Virus record (IMG/VR): IMGVR_UViG_3300048009_000147
Location: 1-33,585 of that record
From: a virus
DNA: 33,585 bases
Strand: one strand, 5' to 3'
This document shows positions 7,564 through 14,862 of the stretch, piece by piece (the first letter of the stretch is position 1; every line of letters starts with the position of its first letter). The notes beneath the pieces are model-generated. The model worked only from the letters and a program-made list of their open reading frames with translations, did not search any database and was not told where the DNA came from. The translations under genes and the position numbers were made by a program.

Positions 7564-7734
7564 ATGCAAACGCAAGACGAAAAGTGGAATCGGGGACTAG
7601 ATATTTTTATCGAGAGTGTCTACGCTCCAGACCCAGGTCTAAGGGCATGTGCTCATTCCGAGAAATGCTACCACGAACTGTTGTGGATCCGTGAGGATGT
7701 GCTATCATATCTGAAGACACTCAGACGACCATGA
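7564..7734 (+). CDS. Small hypothetical protein (56 aa)
   Basis: The ATG at 7564 follows AAGGAG closely. It encodes a 56-aa soluble protein with two Cys ('RACAHSEKCYHELLW'). With the adjacent His residues these could bind a metal, but this is only a pattern. The stop overlaps the next gene as ATGA. No family recognised. Confidence 0.6.
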   Translation: MQTQDEKWNRGLDIFIESVYAPDPGLRACAHSEKCYHELLWIREDVLSYLKTLRRP

Positions 7735-7982
7735 CCACAGTCATTCACGAGCGGTTTCCATATCGCTATGTGCAGAGGGGTATCATTGAATTGAATGGTA
7801 AACCTGACTATCGTTTGCAAAAAGCAGACGAGTATACTAAGAAGTATTCTGACATCTATCTCTTTGATAATGGTGATCAGTTGCTTCTTGCTATTGAAGA
7901 CTTTGAGTATGCCAAATGGTTAGACCCTGCTGGTGTGCCTTGCTATGTAAAAGAAAATGTTTCTAGACCTGTTTCCCACTAG
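7731..7982 (+). CDS. Hypothetical protein (83 aa)
   Basis: Starts in an ATGA overlap. Beta-rich and aromatic, with a Tyr-rich stretch ('KYSDIYLFDNGDQLLLAI') and one Cys. The last 26 nt overlap the start of the following oxygenase gene in another frame. Function unknown. Confidence 0.65.
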   Translation: MTTVIHERFPYRYVQRGIIELNGKPDYRLQKADEYTKKYSDIYLFDNGDQLLLAIEDFEYAKWLDPAGVPCYVKENVSRPVSH

Positions 7983-8487
7983 GATATACCTTGAGAAGGT
8001 ATCCAACTATGATGTAATTCAGAGTGATCTCTCTGATGTAGAGGCGAGTATTGAATGGGAAAACCTATGGGATACTCATTTCATCTCTGATAAAACATTT
8101 TCCAAGACCATTATACCTGATAGTCTTGGTAGAGAGATTGCAGATCACATCATGAATTACACAGGACGTGATGATTTTCGTATCACTGCATCATGGATGA
8201 CTAGGTTAGAGCCTGGTCAGTATGCTGTTGCACACCAGCATGGTCACTCTGACATGTCTGGTGTATACTATTACAAGACTAATGGAGACGAGGGTAACCT
8301 TTACTTCATGAATCCTGCACTAGCAGCAACCACTAGCGTCTGGTCTCAAGCAAGAAACTATCATGACATACAACCTATTCAGGGTAGTATGGTATTGTTT
8401 CCTGGATACCTCACTCATGGTATCAAAACAAATACTTCAGACCATGATCGACTAAGTTTATCATTCAACATTGTATTCCAACGGTGA
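7957..8487 (+). CDS. 2OG-Fe(II) oxygenase-like protein (TIGR02466-type)
   Basis: 176 aa beginning 'MFLDLFPTRIY', the opening expected for this family. 'VAHQHGHSDMSGVYYY' (His93, His95, His97) resembles the metal motif of the 5972 protein. The distal part 'GSMVLFPGYLTHG' gives His154, with Arg165 in 'DRLSLSFN' as the likely 2-oxoglutarate anchor. The start lies 26 nt inside the previous gene. It is the third oxygenase-like gene within 2.5 kb. Substrate unknown. Confidence 0.78.
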   Translation: MFLDLFPTRIYLEKVSNYDVIQSDLSDVEASIEWENLWDTHFISDKTFSKTIIPDSLGREIADHIMNYTGRDDFRITASWMTRLEPGQYAVAHQHGHSDMSGVYYYKTNGDEGNLYFMNPALAATTSVWSQARNYHDIQPIQGSMVLFPGYLTHGIKTNTSDHDRLSLSFNIVFQR

Positions 8488-8729
8488 AGAAGTTAGTCGA
8501 TATATGGAAGTATTCCCTAGGGTCATTCTCTGATGACAAGACAGGACCCTACGATAATTACATTGCAGGTATTCGTACCTGCATTTTTGTATCCTATCTT
8601 GTCACCAATTGTTTTATCGTCAGCGGAGTTATCCGTCACTGGAATTATGAAAGCAGAATTGACAGCAGCAACAGAAGCACTCAAGAAAGCACTGCACAGT
8701 GCGATCGACGACCCCAACTTCAACCGTAG
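8484..8729 (+). CDS. Small membrane protein (81 aa)
   Basis: Starts at GTG 8484, overlapping the upstream stop as GTGA. The N-terminus is charged ('KKLVDIWKYSLGSF'), then one hydrophobic helix at about residues 28-50 ('AGIRTCIFVSYLVTN...'). I recall similar short one-helix proteins in other cyanomyoviruses but no assigned function. The last 30 residues are polar and overlap the next gene by 83 nt, so the tail may be poorly conserved. Confidence 0.65.
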   Translation: MKKLVDIWKYSLGSFSDDKTGPYDNYIAGIRTCIFVSYLVTNCFIVSGVIRHWNYESRIDSSNRSTQESTAQCDRRPQLQP

Positions 8730-8988
8730 TCACCTGAGTGAGTTGTGGCGTCACTACAATGGTCTACAGACCATCACTGAAGCATGTGCAGAGGACGTGC
8801 CACAGATCGAATTCCCTAGCAGTCCGATCTATCTCAATGATAACTATGACTTCCAAAACATTGACACTGGTATCGTTGGTGGTGAGGGCAGTGATCACAT
8901 CACCTTTAGTGCCTACGGTGACCAAGCAGCACAACCTGTAGACCTCGGTGGAGTGATCGGTGGTCAGGATGTCATCACATTTTCTTAA
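8647..8988 (+). CDS. Hypothetical protein (113 aa)
   Basis: The ATG at 8647 is chosen because upstream residues are the shadow of the 8484 gene. The N-terminal half is helical ('AATEALKKALHSA'). The C-terminal half is Gly/Asp-rich with two similar strands, 'SDHITFSAYG' and 'QDVITFS', suggesting a small internal repeat. No Cys-rich or catalytic motif. It is the last gene before the hli promoter. Confidence 0.65.
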   Translation: MKAELTAATEALKKALHSAIDDPNFNRSHLSELWRHYNGLQTITEACAEDVPQIEFPSSPIYLNDNYDFQNIDTGIVGGEGSDHITFSAYGDQAAQPVDLGGVIGGQDVITFS

Positions 8989-9006
8989 GGATCTGCCCAA
9001 GGGGGC

Positions 9007-9035
9007 TTGACAAGTTAAGAAATGTTATATATAGT
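9007..9035 (+). promoter_or_regulatory. hli promoter
   Basis: TTGACA (9007-9012), a 17-bp spacer and TATAGT (9030-9035), the same hexamers and spacing as the psbA promoter. GTTAC (9034-9038) and GTAAC (9044-9048) form an inverted repeat overlapping the -10 end and the predicted start (about 9042), possibly an operator. Confidence 0.85.
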
Positions 9036-9060
9036 TACAAGAAGTAACATACCTTAACAA

Positions 9061-9279
9061 ATGACTGTTACAATCGAAGACGGTGGACGCACTAACATGT
9101 ATGCCACCGAGCCCCAAATGTACATCGACCCCAAAGTAAAAGAAGCCATGCAATCTGACGTTTACGAAACTCACAACGAGTCCGCAGAGAAACTCAACGG
9201 TCGCCTAGCAATGCTCGGCATCGTATCTGCATTCCTGTCCTATGCCTTCACTGGCAAACTCTTCTTCGGAGTGTGGTAA
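9061..9279 (+). CDS. hli: High-light-inducible protein (Hli/Scp)
   Basis: 72 aa with the single-helix chlorophyll a/b-binding-like motif 'AEKLNGRLAMLGIVSAF' (about 43-59), in which Glu, Asn and Arg are the pigment-binding residues of this family. The hydrophobic helix continues to the C-terminus. Hli proteins sit in thylakoid membranes, bind chlorophyll and carotenoid and protect photosystem II. In cyanophages they are auxiliary host-derived genes. It has its own promoter about 20 nt upstream of a short leader and is followed after one base by a second, shorter hli. Confidence 0.95.
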   Translation: MTVTIEDGGRTNMYATEPQMYIDPKVKEAMQSDVYETHNESAEKLNGRLAMLGIVSAFLSYAFTGKLFFGVW

Positions 9280-9280
9280 G

Positions 9281-9388
9281 ATGACACCTGAAGCAGAAAG
9301 ATTCAACGGATGGGCAGCGATGATCGGTATCGTCGCAGCAATTGGCACCTATGCCGTCACGGGACAAATTATCCCAGGTATTTGGTAA
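9281..9388 (+). CDS. hli: Short high-light-inducible protein (35 aa)
   Basis: The ATG at 9281 lies one base after the stop of the first hli. The 35-residue product is little more than the Hli helix: 'AERFNGWAAMIGIVAAI' keeps the Glu, Asn and Met-Gly positions but has Trp where Arg is usual. It ends 'GIW' like its neighbour's 'GVW', which suggests tandem duplication followed by N-terminal loss. Its stop overlaps the next ATG (TAATG). Confidence 0.88.
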   Translation: MTPEAERFNGWAAMIGIVAAIGTYAVTGQIIPGIW

Positions 9389-9525
9389 TGAGTATAGAGG
9401 TAGTCCAGACGATTGCCTTCTGTCTCACTCCTCTCGCAATCCTGCTGCTCCTAGCAGACTACGAGGACGATGATGACGAAGGCGGTGGTGGCATGATGAT
9501 GCCTGCTTACAACCCAACCTCTTGA
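9388..9525 (+). CDS. Membrane microprotein (45 aa)
   Basis: The ATG at 9388 overlaps the hli stop. One hydrophobic helix (residues 5-23, 'VVQTIAFCLTPLAILLLL') is followed by an acidic run 'YEDDDDEGGGG' and a Met-rich tail. Co-transcription with two Hli proteins suggests a thylakoid-membrane location, which is inference. The stop codon TGA lies inside the next promoter's -35 box. Confidence 0.7.
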   Translation: MSIEVVQTIAFCLTPLAILLLLADYEDDDDEGGGGMMMPAYNPTS

Positions 9526-9549
9526 CAACCACACTAAATACGCTATGAT
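9522..9549 (+). promoter_or_regulatory. Promoter overlapping the hli stop and terminator
   Basis: TTGACA (9522-9527), 16-bp spacer, TATGAT (9544-9549). The stop TGA of the upstream gene is bases 2-4 of the -35 box. The predicted start (about 9556) falls within the 5' arm of the following terminator, so transcripts from here would carry an incomplete hairpin. Confidence 0.6.
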
Positions 9550-9553
9550 ACTG

Positions 9554-9579
9554 GGGTGCTGACAGCAGCACCCTTTTCT
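9554..9579 (+). terminator. Intrinsic terminator of the hli operon
   Basis: Perfect 8-bp stem GGGTGCTG / CAGCACCC, loop ACAG, then TTTTCT. It closes the hli-hli-microprotein transcript. Confidence 0.85.
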
Positions 9580-9594
9580 ATTGGATGACATACA

Positions 9595-10191
9595 ATGATC
9601 AAGAAAGCAGCATTTATTGCCGCTCCCTTCCTCATCGCATGTAGCAACCCTAAGGATATGGTTGCATCAGGACTTCGGGATCCCGAATTCCTAGACATGC
9701 CAGCAGCGGAGGAGGTGATACCAACAACATACCAGTGCGTTGACTGCACTCCAGAAGAAACACAGGTCGTAGCATATTTACAAACACCATCAGTAAATAT
9801 CACAGACAAAAATGCTATTGCTACAATTCTTGGCAACATTAGACAGGAGTCTAATTTCACTGCCAATATATGCGAGGGAGGTGCTAGAGTTCCTTACCAC
9901 GATTGTTATCGGGGTGGTTATGGCATCATTCAGTGGACCAGCGTAAACCGCTACGTCAACCTCGGTAAATTTGCCACTAAGTTTGAGTGTGATCCCTCCA
10001 CATTCGACTGCCAACTTCGTTACATGGTTAACGAGAATATATTTCAGCGCCAACTTCCATACTTCCAAGCGAATGGACTAAGCATTGCAGACTATATGCA
10101 ACCTGCTTATCGTTGGTTAGGTTGGGGCATCAAAGGCAACCGCGAAGTGTATGCTTGGGACTATCTAAATAAACTCAGGTTGGATGCATGA
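9595..10191 (+). CDS. Lipoprotein with phage tail lysozyme-like domain
   Basis: 198 aa. The N-terminus 'MIKKAAFIAAPFLIAC' is a lipoprotein signal with the lipobox Cys at 16. The mature part resembles the phage tail lysozyme domain: 'ILGNIRQESNF' (79-88, candidate catalytic Glu85), 'GGYGIIQWT' (107-115) and 'CQLRYMV' downstream, the order seen in that family. It has several Cys pairs ('CVDC', 'CEGG...DC'), fitting a periplasmic, disulfide-bonded protein. Peptidoglycan cleavage during lysis or superinfection control is inferred. A lipid anchor is unusual for an endolysin. Confidence 0.8.
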   Translation: MIKKAAFIAAPFLIACSNPKDMVASGLRDPEFLDMPAAEEVIPTTYQCVDCTPEETQVVAYLQTPSVNITDKNAIATILGNIRQESNFTANICEGGARVPYHDCYRGGYGIIQWTSVNRYVNLGKFATKFECDPSTFDCQLRYMVNENIFQRQLPYFQANGLSIADYMQPAYRWLGWGIKGNREVYAWDYLNKLRLDA

Positions 10192-10194
10192 GTC

Positions 10195-10350
10195 ATGTAT
10201 TGCTTAGAGTTTTACTGGGATGGTAACTGGGTCAAGTTAAAAAACTACTCAAACCTATCCATACACAAGGCTCAATTCCTCTTGCACCTGTGTCAAACAG
10301 GGCAAGAAGTATTCCAAACTAAAAAAGAATTCAGGATGATCGCTCAATGA
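10195..10350 (+). CDS. Small hypothetical protein (51 aa)
   Basis: The ATG at 10195 opens 51 codons. The sequence begins 'MYCLEFYWDGNWVKL' and is beta-rich then helical, with two Cys. The stop overlaps the next ATG (ATGA), supporting translation. No family recognised. Confidence 0.6.
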   Translation: MYCLEFYWDGNWVKLKNYSNLSIHKAQFLLHLCQTGQEVFQTKKEFRMIAQ

Positions 10351-10661
10351 TTGATGACTGGCGTTATGACGATGGCAAGATGGCAGAGAGACAGATCTGC
10401 TTGACTGCATTCATTCATCAGGAAATCCCTATAAATAGAGAAGTGTATGAGTTCTGTCACTACTATGTGTCGAATGGGTTGATGACTATCCCAACGTCGC
10501 AAGAAGAATTAGAAAAAGAATTAGCAGATCACGGTGGTGATCTTTATGCTTTTGTTGGCAAGAATCTCTTCAAAGAATTTTCAATATGGCAAAACATAAA
10601 TGCAGGACCAGGATCCAAAGAAACCACTATCAACAAAGAAAGCAGTAAAGAAACTAATTAA
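10347..10661 (+). CDS. Hypothetical protein (104 aa)
   Basis: Starts in an ATGA overlap. The first ~80 residues are a plausible soluble domain with two Cys; the last 20 are low-complexity Lys/Glu/Asn and overlap the next small gene in a different frame. Function unknown. A TATAAATA motif lies inside it at 10430. Confidence 0.65.
   Translation: MIDDWRYDDGKMAERQICLTAFIHQEIPINREVYEFCHYYVSNGLMTIPTSQEELEKELADHGGDLYAFVGKNLFKEFSIWQNINAGPGSKETTINKESSKETN
10430..10437 (+). promoter_or_regulatory. T4-type late promoter motif (intragenic)
   Basis: Exact TATAAATA within the 10347 gene, about 160 nt upstream of the 10600 ORF and 310 nt upstream of the halogenase. It could drive those genes late. A chance match is possible. 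Confidence 0.4.
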
Positions 10662-10746
10662 AGGAGCAAAGAAACATCCCACTTGGTATACACCAGAGGA
10701 AGTTTTGTATGCTAAACTAATTAAAAAGACACTAAAGAAAAAGTAA
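10600..10746 (+). CDS. Small very basic protein (48 aa)
   Basis: The ATG at 10600 starts inside the tail of the previous gene. The product is Lys-rich ('KKAVKKLIKGAKKHP') with 'TWYTPEEVLYAKLIKK' at the end, a pattern I recall from other cyanomyoviruses without an assigned role. Nucleic-acid binding is possible given the charge. It ends one base before the halogenase ATG. Confidence 0.65.
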   Translation: MQDQDPKKPLSTKKAVKKLIKGAKKHPTWYTPEEVLYAKLIKKTLKKK

Positions 10747-10747
10747 C

Positions 10748-12220
10748 ATGCGTATTGTGATTGTCGGTGGCGGGACATCTGGTTGGATGACTGCCGCTGC
10801 TTTTTGTAAAACTTTCCCAGACTGGGACATCACTATGATCAATGGTGGTGATGCCATCGGTGTGGGAGAGAGCACTACGCCACACATCAATCAGTATCTC
10901 TCATACATGGGGATCACTGATGAAGTATTTCTCCCTGCAGCACGAGCAACATACAAATCCTCTTCAAGGTTTGATGGTTTCGTAAACGAGGGTGAAGTAT
11001 TTCACTATCCTAATGGACAAACAGTTAACCAACGTATAAAATTTCAGGAGTGGATGCTCGCTAAAGCATTTCATCCAGAGAATCTTCCACCTTTCGCACA
11101 CACCTTCATGCCATTCACGGCAGTAGCAGAGGCAGGACGACTCCCCCTGAATAAAGATATCTTAAACCCATATGACCTCGCTAAAGACAGATCATTCCAT
11201 ATTAACGGAGCAGCCTTCTCCGACTTTCTCAGAAAGACCTTCTGCAAAAATCTTAAGGTGGTTAATAGCACAGTTAAGTCTGTTGCTACTAAAGGAAGGA
11301 ACGTCGAGCACGTCGTGGTCACAGGTGGACCATACAAACTTGGGGGAGAAAAGGTTTTTGGTGATCTCTTTATCGACTGTAGTGGGCAGCAAGCAGTTGT
11401 CGGAGGGGCGCTTAGCAAGTGGCAACCCTACGATTCAATTGTAACTGACAGCGCACTTGTAGTTAAGACTGACTACACCAATCGTGAGACCGAGATGGTC
11501 CCCTACACCAACGCCAAAGCAATGACTGCTGGTTGGCAGTGGACCATCCCTACCTATGACTTCCTCAGCAGGGGATATGTATTCTGCTCAAAGTTTCAGA
11601 GCGAAGAGGATGCCCGTAAAGAATTTGGATACGATGACGCTCGCCTGATCAAGTTTGAGAATGGCAGACACGAGAGGGCATGGACAGGTAACTGTGTGTC
11701 CATCGGACTCTCATTTGGATTCATCGAGCCGCTAGAATCTACAAGTCTCTTCAACACACACCATGGCATCCTTGCTCTCATGGACCTCCTGCGGGAGGCA
11801 CCTCTGCCTGGACAATTCCAGCGTGATCGCTTCAACCATAATCTCACTGAGCATATGGACGGATGGCGTGAGTTTGTAGAGGCACACTATTACTACAGTC
11901 GCCGTCGTGACACACCCTTCTGGAATCACGTCAGCAATGAGGTTGAGTATGATCTCACAGGCAACACCCATGAAGTCATTCAGTTTATTATGAATGGCAA
12001 CGAACCCGTCAATCATGGGGAGACTCAGGTCCTTTACATCCTTGCAGGATCTGGTTATACTACAGTCAACAAGCGACTCAATGAATACTTCAAGTATCCA
12101 GAGCTTGTTGCTCGTCGCAAGGTCGATGAGTGGGCAATCAGGCACCAACGTGTGCTACAATATGCCGAGTCATGTCCTCCTATGTCAGTTTTCCTAGAGT
12201 CCACCTTCGATTATTCTTGA
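10748..12220 (+). CDS. FAD-dependent tryptophan halogenase homologue
   Basis: 490 aa, close in length to PrnA/RebH-type flavin-dependent halogenases. It has the N-terminal dinucleotide motif 'VGGGTSGW' (6-13), then 'GVGESTTP' (38-45). Lys70 in 'ATYKSSSRF' is at the position of the PrnA catalytic lysine that carries the chloramine. The halogenase signature WxWxI is 'WQWTI' (263-267). 'GFIEPLESTS' (about 324-333) matches the conserved glutamate and halide-binding strand. All hallmarks of an active enzyme are present. It would need reduced FAD from a partner reductase, and no reductase gene is seen nearby. The substrate in infected cyanobacteria is unknown. Its stop codon lies in the psbA -35 box. 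Confidence 0.88.
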   Translation: MRIVIVGGGTSGWMTAAAFCKTFPDWDITMINGGDAIGVGESTTPHINQYLSYMGITDEVFLPAARATYKSSSRFDGFVNEGEVFHYPNGQTVNQRIKFQEWMLAKAFHPENLPPFAHTFMPFTAVAEAGRLPLNKDILNPYDLAKDRSFHINGAAFSDFLRKTFCKNLKVVNSTVKSVATKGRNVEHVVVTGGPYKLGGEKVFGDLFIDCSGQQAVVGGALSKWQPYDSIVTDSALVVKTDYTNRETEMVPYTNAKAMTAGWQWTIPTYDFLSRGYVFCSKFQSEEDARKEFGYDDARLIKFENGRHERAWTGNCVSIGLSFGFIEPLESTSLFNTHHGILALMDLLREAPLPGQFQRDRFNHNLTEHMDGWREFVEAHYYYSRRRDTPFWNHVSNEVEYDLTGNTHEVIQFIMNGNEPVNHGETQVLYILAGSGYTTVNKRLNEYFKYPELVARRKVDEWAIRHQRVLQYAESCPPMSVFLESTFDYS

Positions 12221-12245
12221 CAAGGTGTTGAAAACCATATATAGT
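12217..12245 (+). promoter_or_regulatory. psbA promoter
   Basis: TTGACA (12217-12222), 17-bp spacer, TATAGT (12240-12245). The TGA of the -35 box is the halogenase stop codon. Same hexamers and spacing as the hli promoter, so the two genes are likely expressed together early by host RNA polymerase. Confidence 0.88.
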
Positions 12246-12251
12246 AGGACG

Positions 12252-12391
12252 GTCGTTACACAACGACACACTTGACGCCTCACCAGGACTAAACAGCGTC
12301 ATTAAATAACAGTCCTTAATACCTGTGACTGAGGGTGTCACAGGAATATCATATCAGTGTTTCCCTGCACTCTTACCTACCCTAAATTTCA
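12252..12391 (+). promoter_or_regulatory. Structured psbA 5' leader
   Basis: About 140 nt. GTCGTT (12252-12257) and AACGAC (12262-12267) form a 6-bp stem exactly at the predicted transcript 5' end. A second 8-bp stem, CCTGTGAC (12322-12329) / GTCACAGG (12337-12344), has a 7-nt loop containing GAGGG. No ribosome site is seen before the ATG. Control of mRNA stability or translation is inferred. Confidence 0.6.
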
Positions 12392-13468
12392 ATGTCAACT
12401 CTTTCAAGGCAACAAACTACCTCCGCGTGGGATAACTTCTGCGAGTGGGTAACTTCCACAAACAACCGTCTCTATGTCGGTTGGTTTGGTGTGCTGATGA
12501 TCCCAACTCTGTTGGCGGCAACCATCTGCTTCGTGATCGCTTTCGTAGCGGCACCTCCCGTCGATATCGACGGCATCCGTGAGCCCGTAGCAGGTTCACT
12601 CATGTATGGTAACAACATCATCTCTGGTGCTGTTGTCCCATCCTCCAACGCAATTGGTCTTCACTTCTACCCCATCTGGGAAGCAGCTTCACTCGATGAG
12701 TGGTTGTATAACGGTGGTCCTTTCCAATTGGTAATCTTCCACTTCCTGATCGGCATCTTTGCCTACATGGGACGTGAATGGGAATTGTCTTACCGTCTTG
12801 GGATGCGTCCTTGGATCTGTGTTGCATACTCTGCACCTGTTGCAGCAGCATCCGCAGTCTTCCTGGTCTATCCTTTCGGTCAAGGTTCTTTCTCTGACGC
12901 AATGCCACTTGGCATCTCTGGTACATTCAACTACATGCTTGTATTCCAAGCAGAGCACAACATCCTTATGCACCCCTTCCACATGTTGGGAGTAGCAGGT
13001 GTCTTCGGTGGGTCACTCTTCTCGGCAATGCATGGTAGTCTTGTTACTTCTTCACTCGTCCGTGAGACGACTGAATCTGAGTCACAAAACTATGGTTACA
13101 AGTTTGGACAAGAGGAAGAGACTTACAACATCGTCGCCGCTCATGGTTACTTTGGTCGTTTGATCTTCCAATACGCTTCCTTCAACAACAGCAGAAGTCT
13201 TCACTTCTTCCTTGCCGCATGGCCTGTTGTCGGAATCTGGTTTACTGCACTGGGCGTAAGCACCATGGCATTCAACCTCAACGGTTTCAACTTCAACCAG
13301 TCCATCTTGGACAACAATGGTCGTGTCCTCCCTACCTGGGCAGACGTGCTTAACCGCGCTGGTCTTGGTATGGAAGTCATGCACGAGCGTAACGCTCATA
13401 ACTTCCCTCTCGATCTGGCAGCAGCAGAGTCCACTCCCGTGGCACTCACCGCTCCCGCTATCGGTTGA
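12392..13468 (+). CDS. psbA: Photosystem II reaction-centre protein D1
   Basis: 358 aa, full-length D1 with five membrane helices; numbering runs one below the usual scheme. Functional residues are intact: Tyr160 (YZ, canonical 161), Asp169 and Glu188 (Mn cluster, 170 and 189), His189, His197 (chlorophyll ligand, 198), and the C-terminal His/Glu in 'VMHERNAH' and Asp in 'PLDLA'. The 15-residue extension after Ala343 is present for processing by host CtpA. Residue 129 (canonical 130) is Glu ('YMGREWE'), the high-light D1:2 form. It replaces photodamaged host D1 during infection. It has its own promoter and a strong terminator, so is monocistronic. Confidence 0.99.
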   Translation: MSTLSRQQTTSAWDNFCEWVTSTNNRLYVGWFGVLMIPTLLAATICFVIAFVAAPPVDIDGIREPVAGSLMYGNNIISGAVVPSSNAIGLHFYPIWEAASLDEWLYNGGPFQLVIFHFLIGIFAYMGREWELSYRLGMRPWICVAYSAPVAAASAVFLVYPFGQGSFSDAMPLGISGTFNYMLVFQAEHNILMHPFHMLGVAGVFGGSLFSAMHGSLVTSSLVRETTESESQNYGYKFGQEEETYNIVAAHGYFGRLIFQYASFNNSRSLHFFLAAWPVVGIWFTALGVSTMAFNLNGFNFNQSILDNNGRVLPTWADVLNRAGLGMEVMHERNAHNFPLDLAAAESTPVALTAPAIG

Positions 13469-13487
13469 GTCTAGTTACAATCTAATC

Positions 13488-13514
13488 AAAGGGGTCTACG
13501 GACCCCTTTTTCTT
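13488..13514 (+). terminator. psbA terminator
   Basis: Perfect 9-bp stem AAAGGGGTC / GACCCCTTT with loop TACG followed by a T-rich run. Confidence 0.92.
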
Positions 13515-13534
13515 TTCTTATCATGTGAAGTTTT

Positions 13535-13765
13535 ATGTCTACTGACCTAATCGAATTGCTCACTTACTATGTTATCGGTGGTGCTCTCATCATCGGTCCA
13601 CCTGCGATCTTCCTCATCATTGCTATGATGGGTGCTATCCAAAATACAAAAGGTCGTATGGTAGGTTATAAAGATCATAAAACTTATGGTGATTCATCCA
13701 TCTACGAGAATACACCCAGTGATCAATCAAAATTCTTCTTGGAAATTAGCGGAAATAATTCGTGA
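13535..13765 (+). CDS. Small membrane protein between psbA and psbD (76 aa)
   Basis: The ATG at 13535 lies about 20 nt past the psbA terminator. One long hydrophobic segment (about residues 8-34, 'LLTYYVIGGALIIGPP...') is followed by a polar cytoplasmic-type tail with 'NTKGRMVGYKDHKTYG'. I do not recognise it as a known photosystem subunit. Its position between two PSII core genes makes a thylakoid role plausible, but this is inference. Confidence 0.7.
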   Translation: MSTDLIELLTYYVIGGALIIGPPAIFLIIAMMGAIQNTKGRMVGYKDHKTYGDSSIYENTPSDQSKFFLEISGNNS

Positions 13766-13806
13766 TACTTGGCCTCAACTGTACTACCTAAAAGGAATGA
13801 AAAAAC

Positions 13807-14862
13807 ATGACTACAAGCACACTACAACAACCGACGAGGGGGTGGTTCGATGTCCTCGATGACTGGCTTAAACGGGATCGCTTTGTCTTTGTGGGTTGGT
13901 CTGGACTACTACTTCTTCCCACTGCTTATCTTGCCATTGGCGGTTGGCTTACTGGCACGACTTTTGTCACGAGTTGGTACACCCACGGACTTGCTACTTC
14001 CTATCTTGAAGGTGCTAATTTTCTTACGTCAGCTGTCTCAACGCCTGCTGATGCTATGGGTCATTCTCTTCTTCTACTTTGGGGTCCTGAGTCTCAGGGG
14101 GATTTCGTCAGGTGGATCCAACTTGGGGGACTCTGGGCTTTCGTGGCTCTCCACGGTGCCTTCGCTCTCATTGGTTTCATGCTTCGACAGTTTGAGATCG
14201 CTCGTCTAGTTGGTATCCGTCCTTACAATGCGATTGCTTTTTCTGGTCCTATTGCTGTCTTTGTTAGCGTCTTCCTCATCTACCCTCTGGGTCAATCGAG
14301 TTGGTTTTTCGCTCCATCTTTTGGAGTGGCAGCGATCTTCCGATTCCTCCTCTTCCTTCAAGGATTCCACAACTGGACCTTGAATCCCTTCCACATGATG
14401 GGCGTGGCAGGTATCCTGGGTGGAGCATTGTTATGTGCAATCCATGGTGCTACTGTAGAAAACACGCTGTTTGAAGATGGTGAGCAAGCAAATACTTTCA
14501 AGGCTTTCGAACCTACGCAAGAGGAGGAGACTTACTCGATGGTTACTGCGAACCGTTTCTGGTCACAGATCTTCGGTGTTGCTTTTTCTAATAAGCGTTG
14601 GTTGCATTTCTTTATGCTCTTCGTGCCCGTCATGGGTCTCTGGACTTCTTCTATCGGTATTATTGGACTCGCTCTTAATCTTCGTGCTTACGACTTTGTA
14701 TCTCAGGAGATTCGTGCGGCGGAGGATCCTGAATTTGAAACCTTCTACACTAAAAACATCCTATTGAATGAAGGACTTCGTGCATGGTTGGCACCAGTTG
14801 ATCAACCACATGAAAACTTTGTATTCCCTGAGGAAGTTTTGCCTAGAGGTAATGCTCTATAA
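13807..14862 (+). CDS. psbD: Photosystem II reaction-centre protein D2
   Basis: 351 aa, full-length D2. Residues are intact with numbering one below the usual: Tyr159 (YD, canonical 160) in '[13 protein letters not shown]', His188, and His196 (chlorophyll ligand, canonical 197) in 'NPFHMMGV'. The ATG at 13807 follows AAAGGAATGA. It partners D1 in the PSII core; carriage of both psbA and psbD is typical of broad-host-range cyanomyoviruses. Codons here end in T more often than in psbA, suggesting a different history or age of acquisition. Its stop codon overlaps a TATAAATA late promoter. Confidence 0.99.
   Translation: MTTSTLQQPTRGWFDVLDDWLKRDRFVFVGWSGLLLLPTAYLAIGGWLTGTTFVTSWYTHGLATSYLEGANFLTSAVSTPADAMGHSLLLLWGPESQGDFVRWIQLGGLWAFVALHGAFALIGFMLRQFEIARLVGIRPYNAIAFSGPIAVFVSVFLIYPLGQSSWFFAPSFGVAAIFRFLLFLQGFHNWTLNPFHMMGVAGILGGALLCAIHGATVENTLFEDGEQANTFKAFEPTQEEETYSMVTANRFWSQIFGVAFSNKRWLHFFMLFVPVMGLWTSSIGIIGLALNLRAYDFVSQEIRAAEDPEFETFYTKNILLNEGLRAWLAPVDQPHENFVFPEEVLPRGNAL

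Noticed and set aside
12417-13399. Several minus-strand ORFs opposite psbA
   Set aside because: They are antisense shadows with basic, low-complexity translations. psbA on the plus strand fully explains the region.
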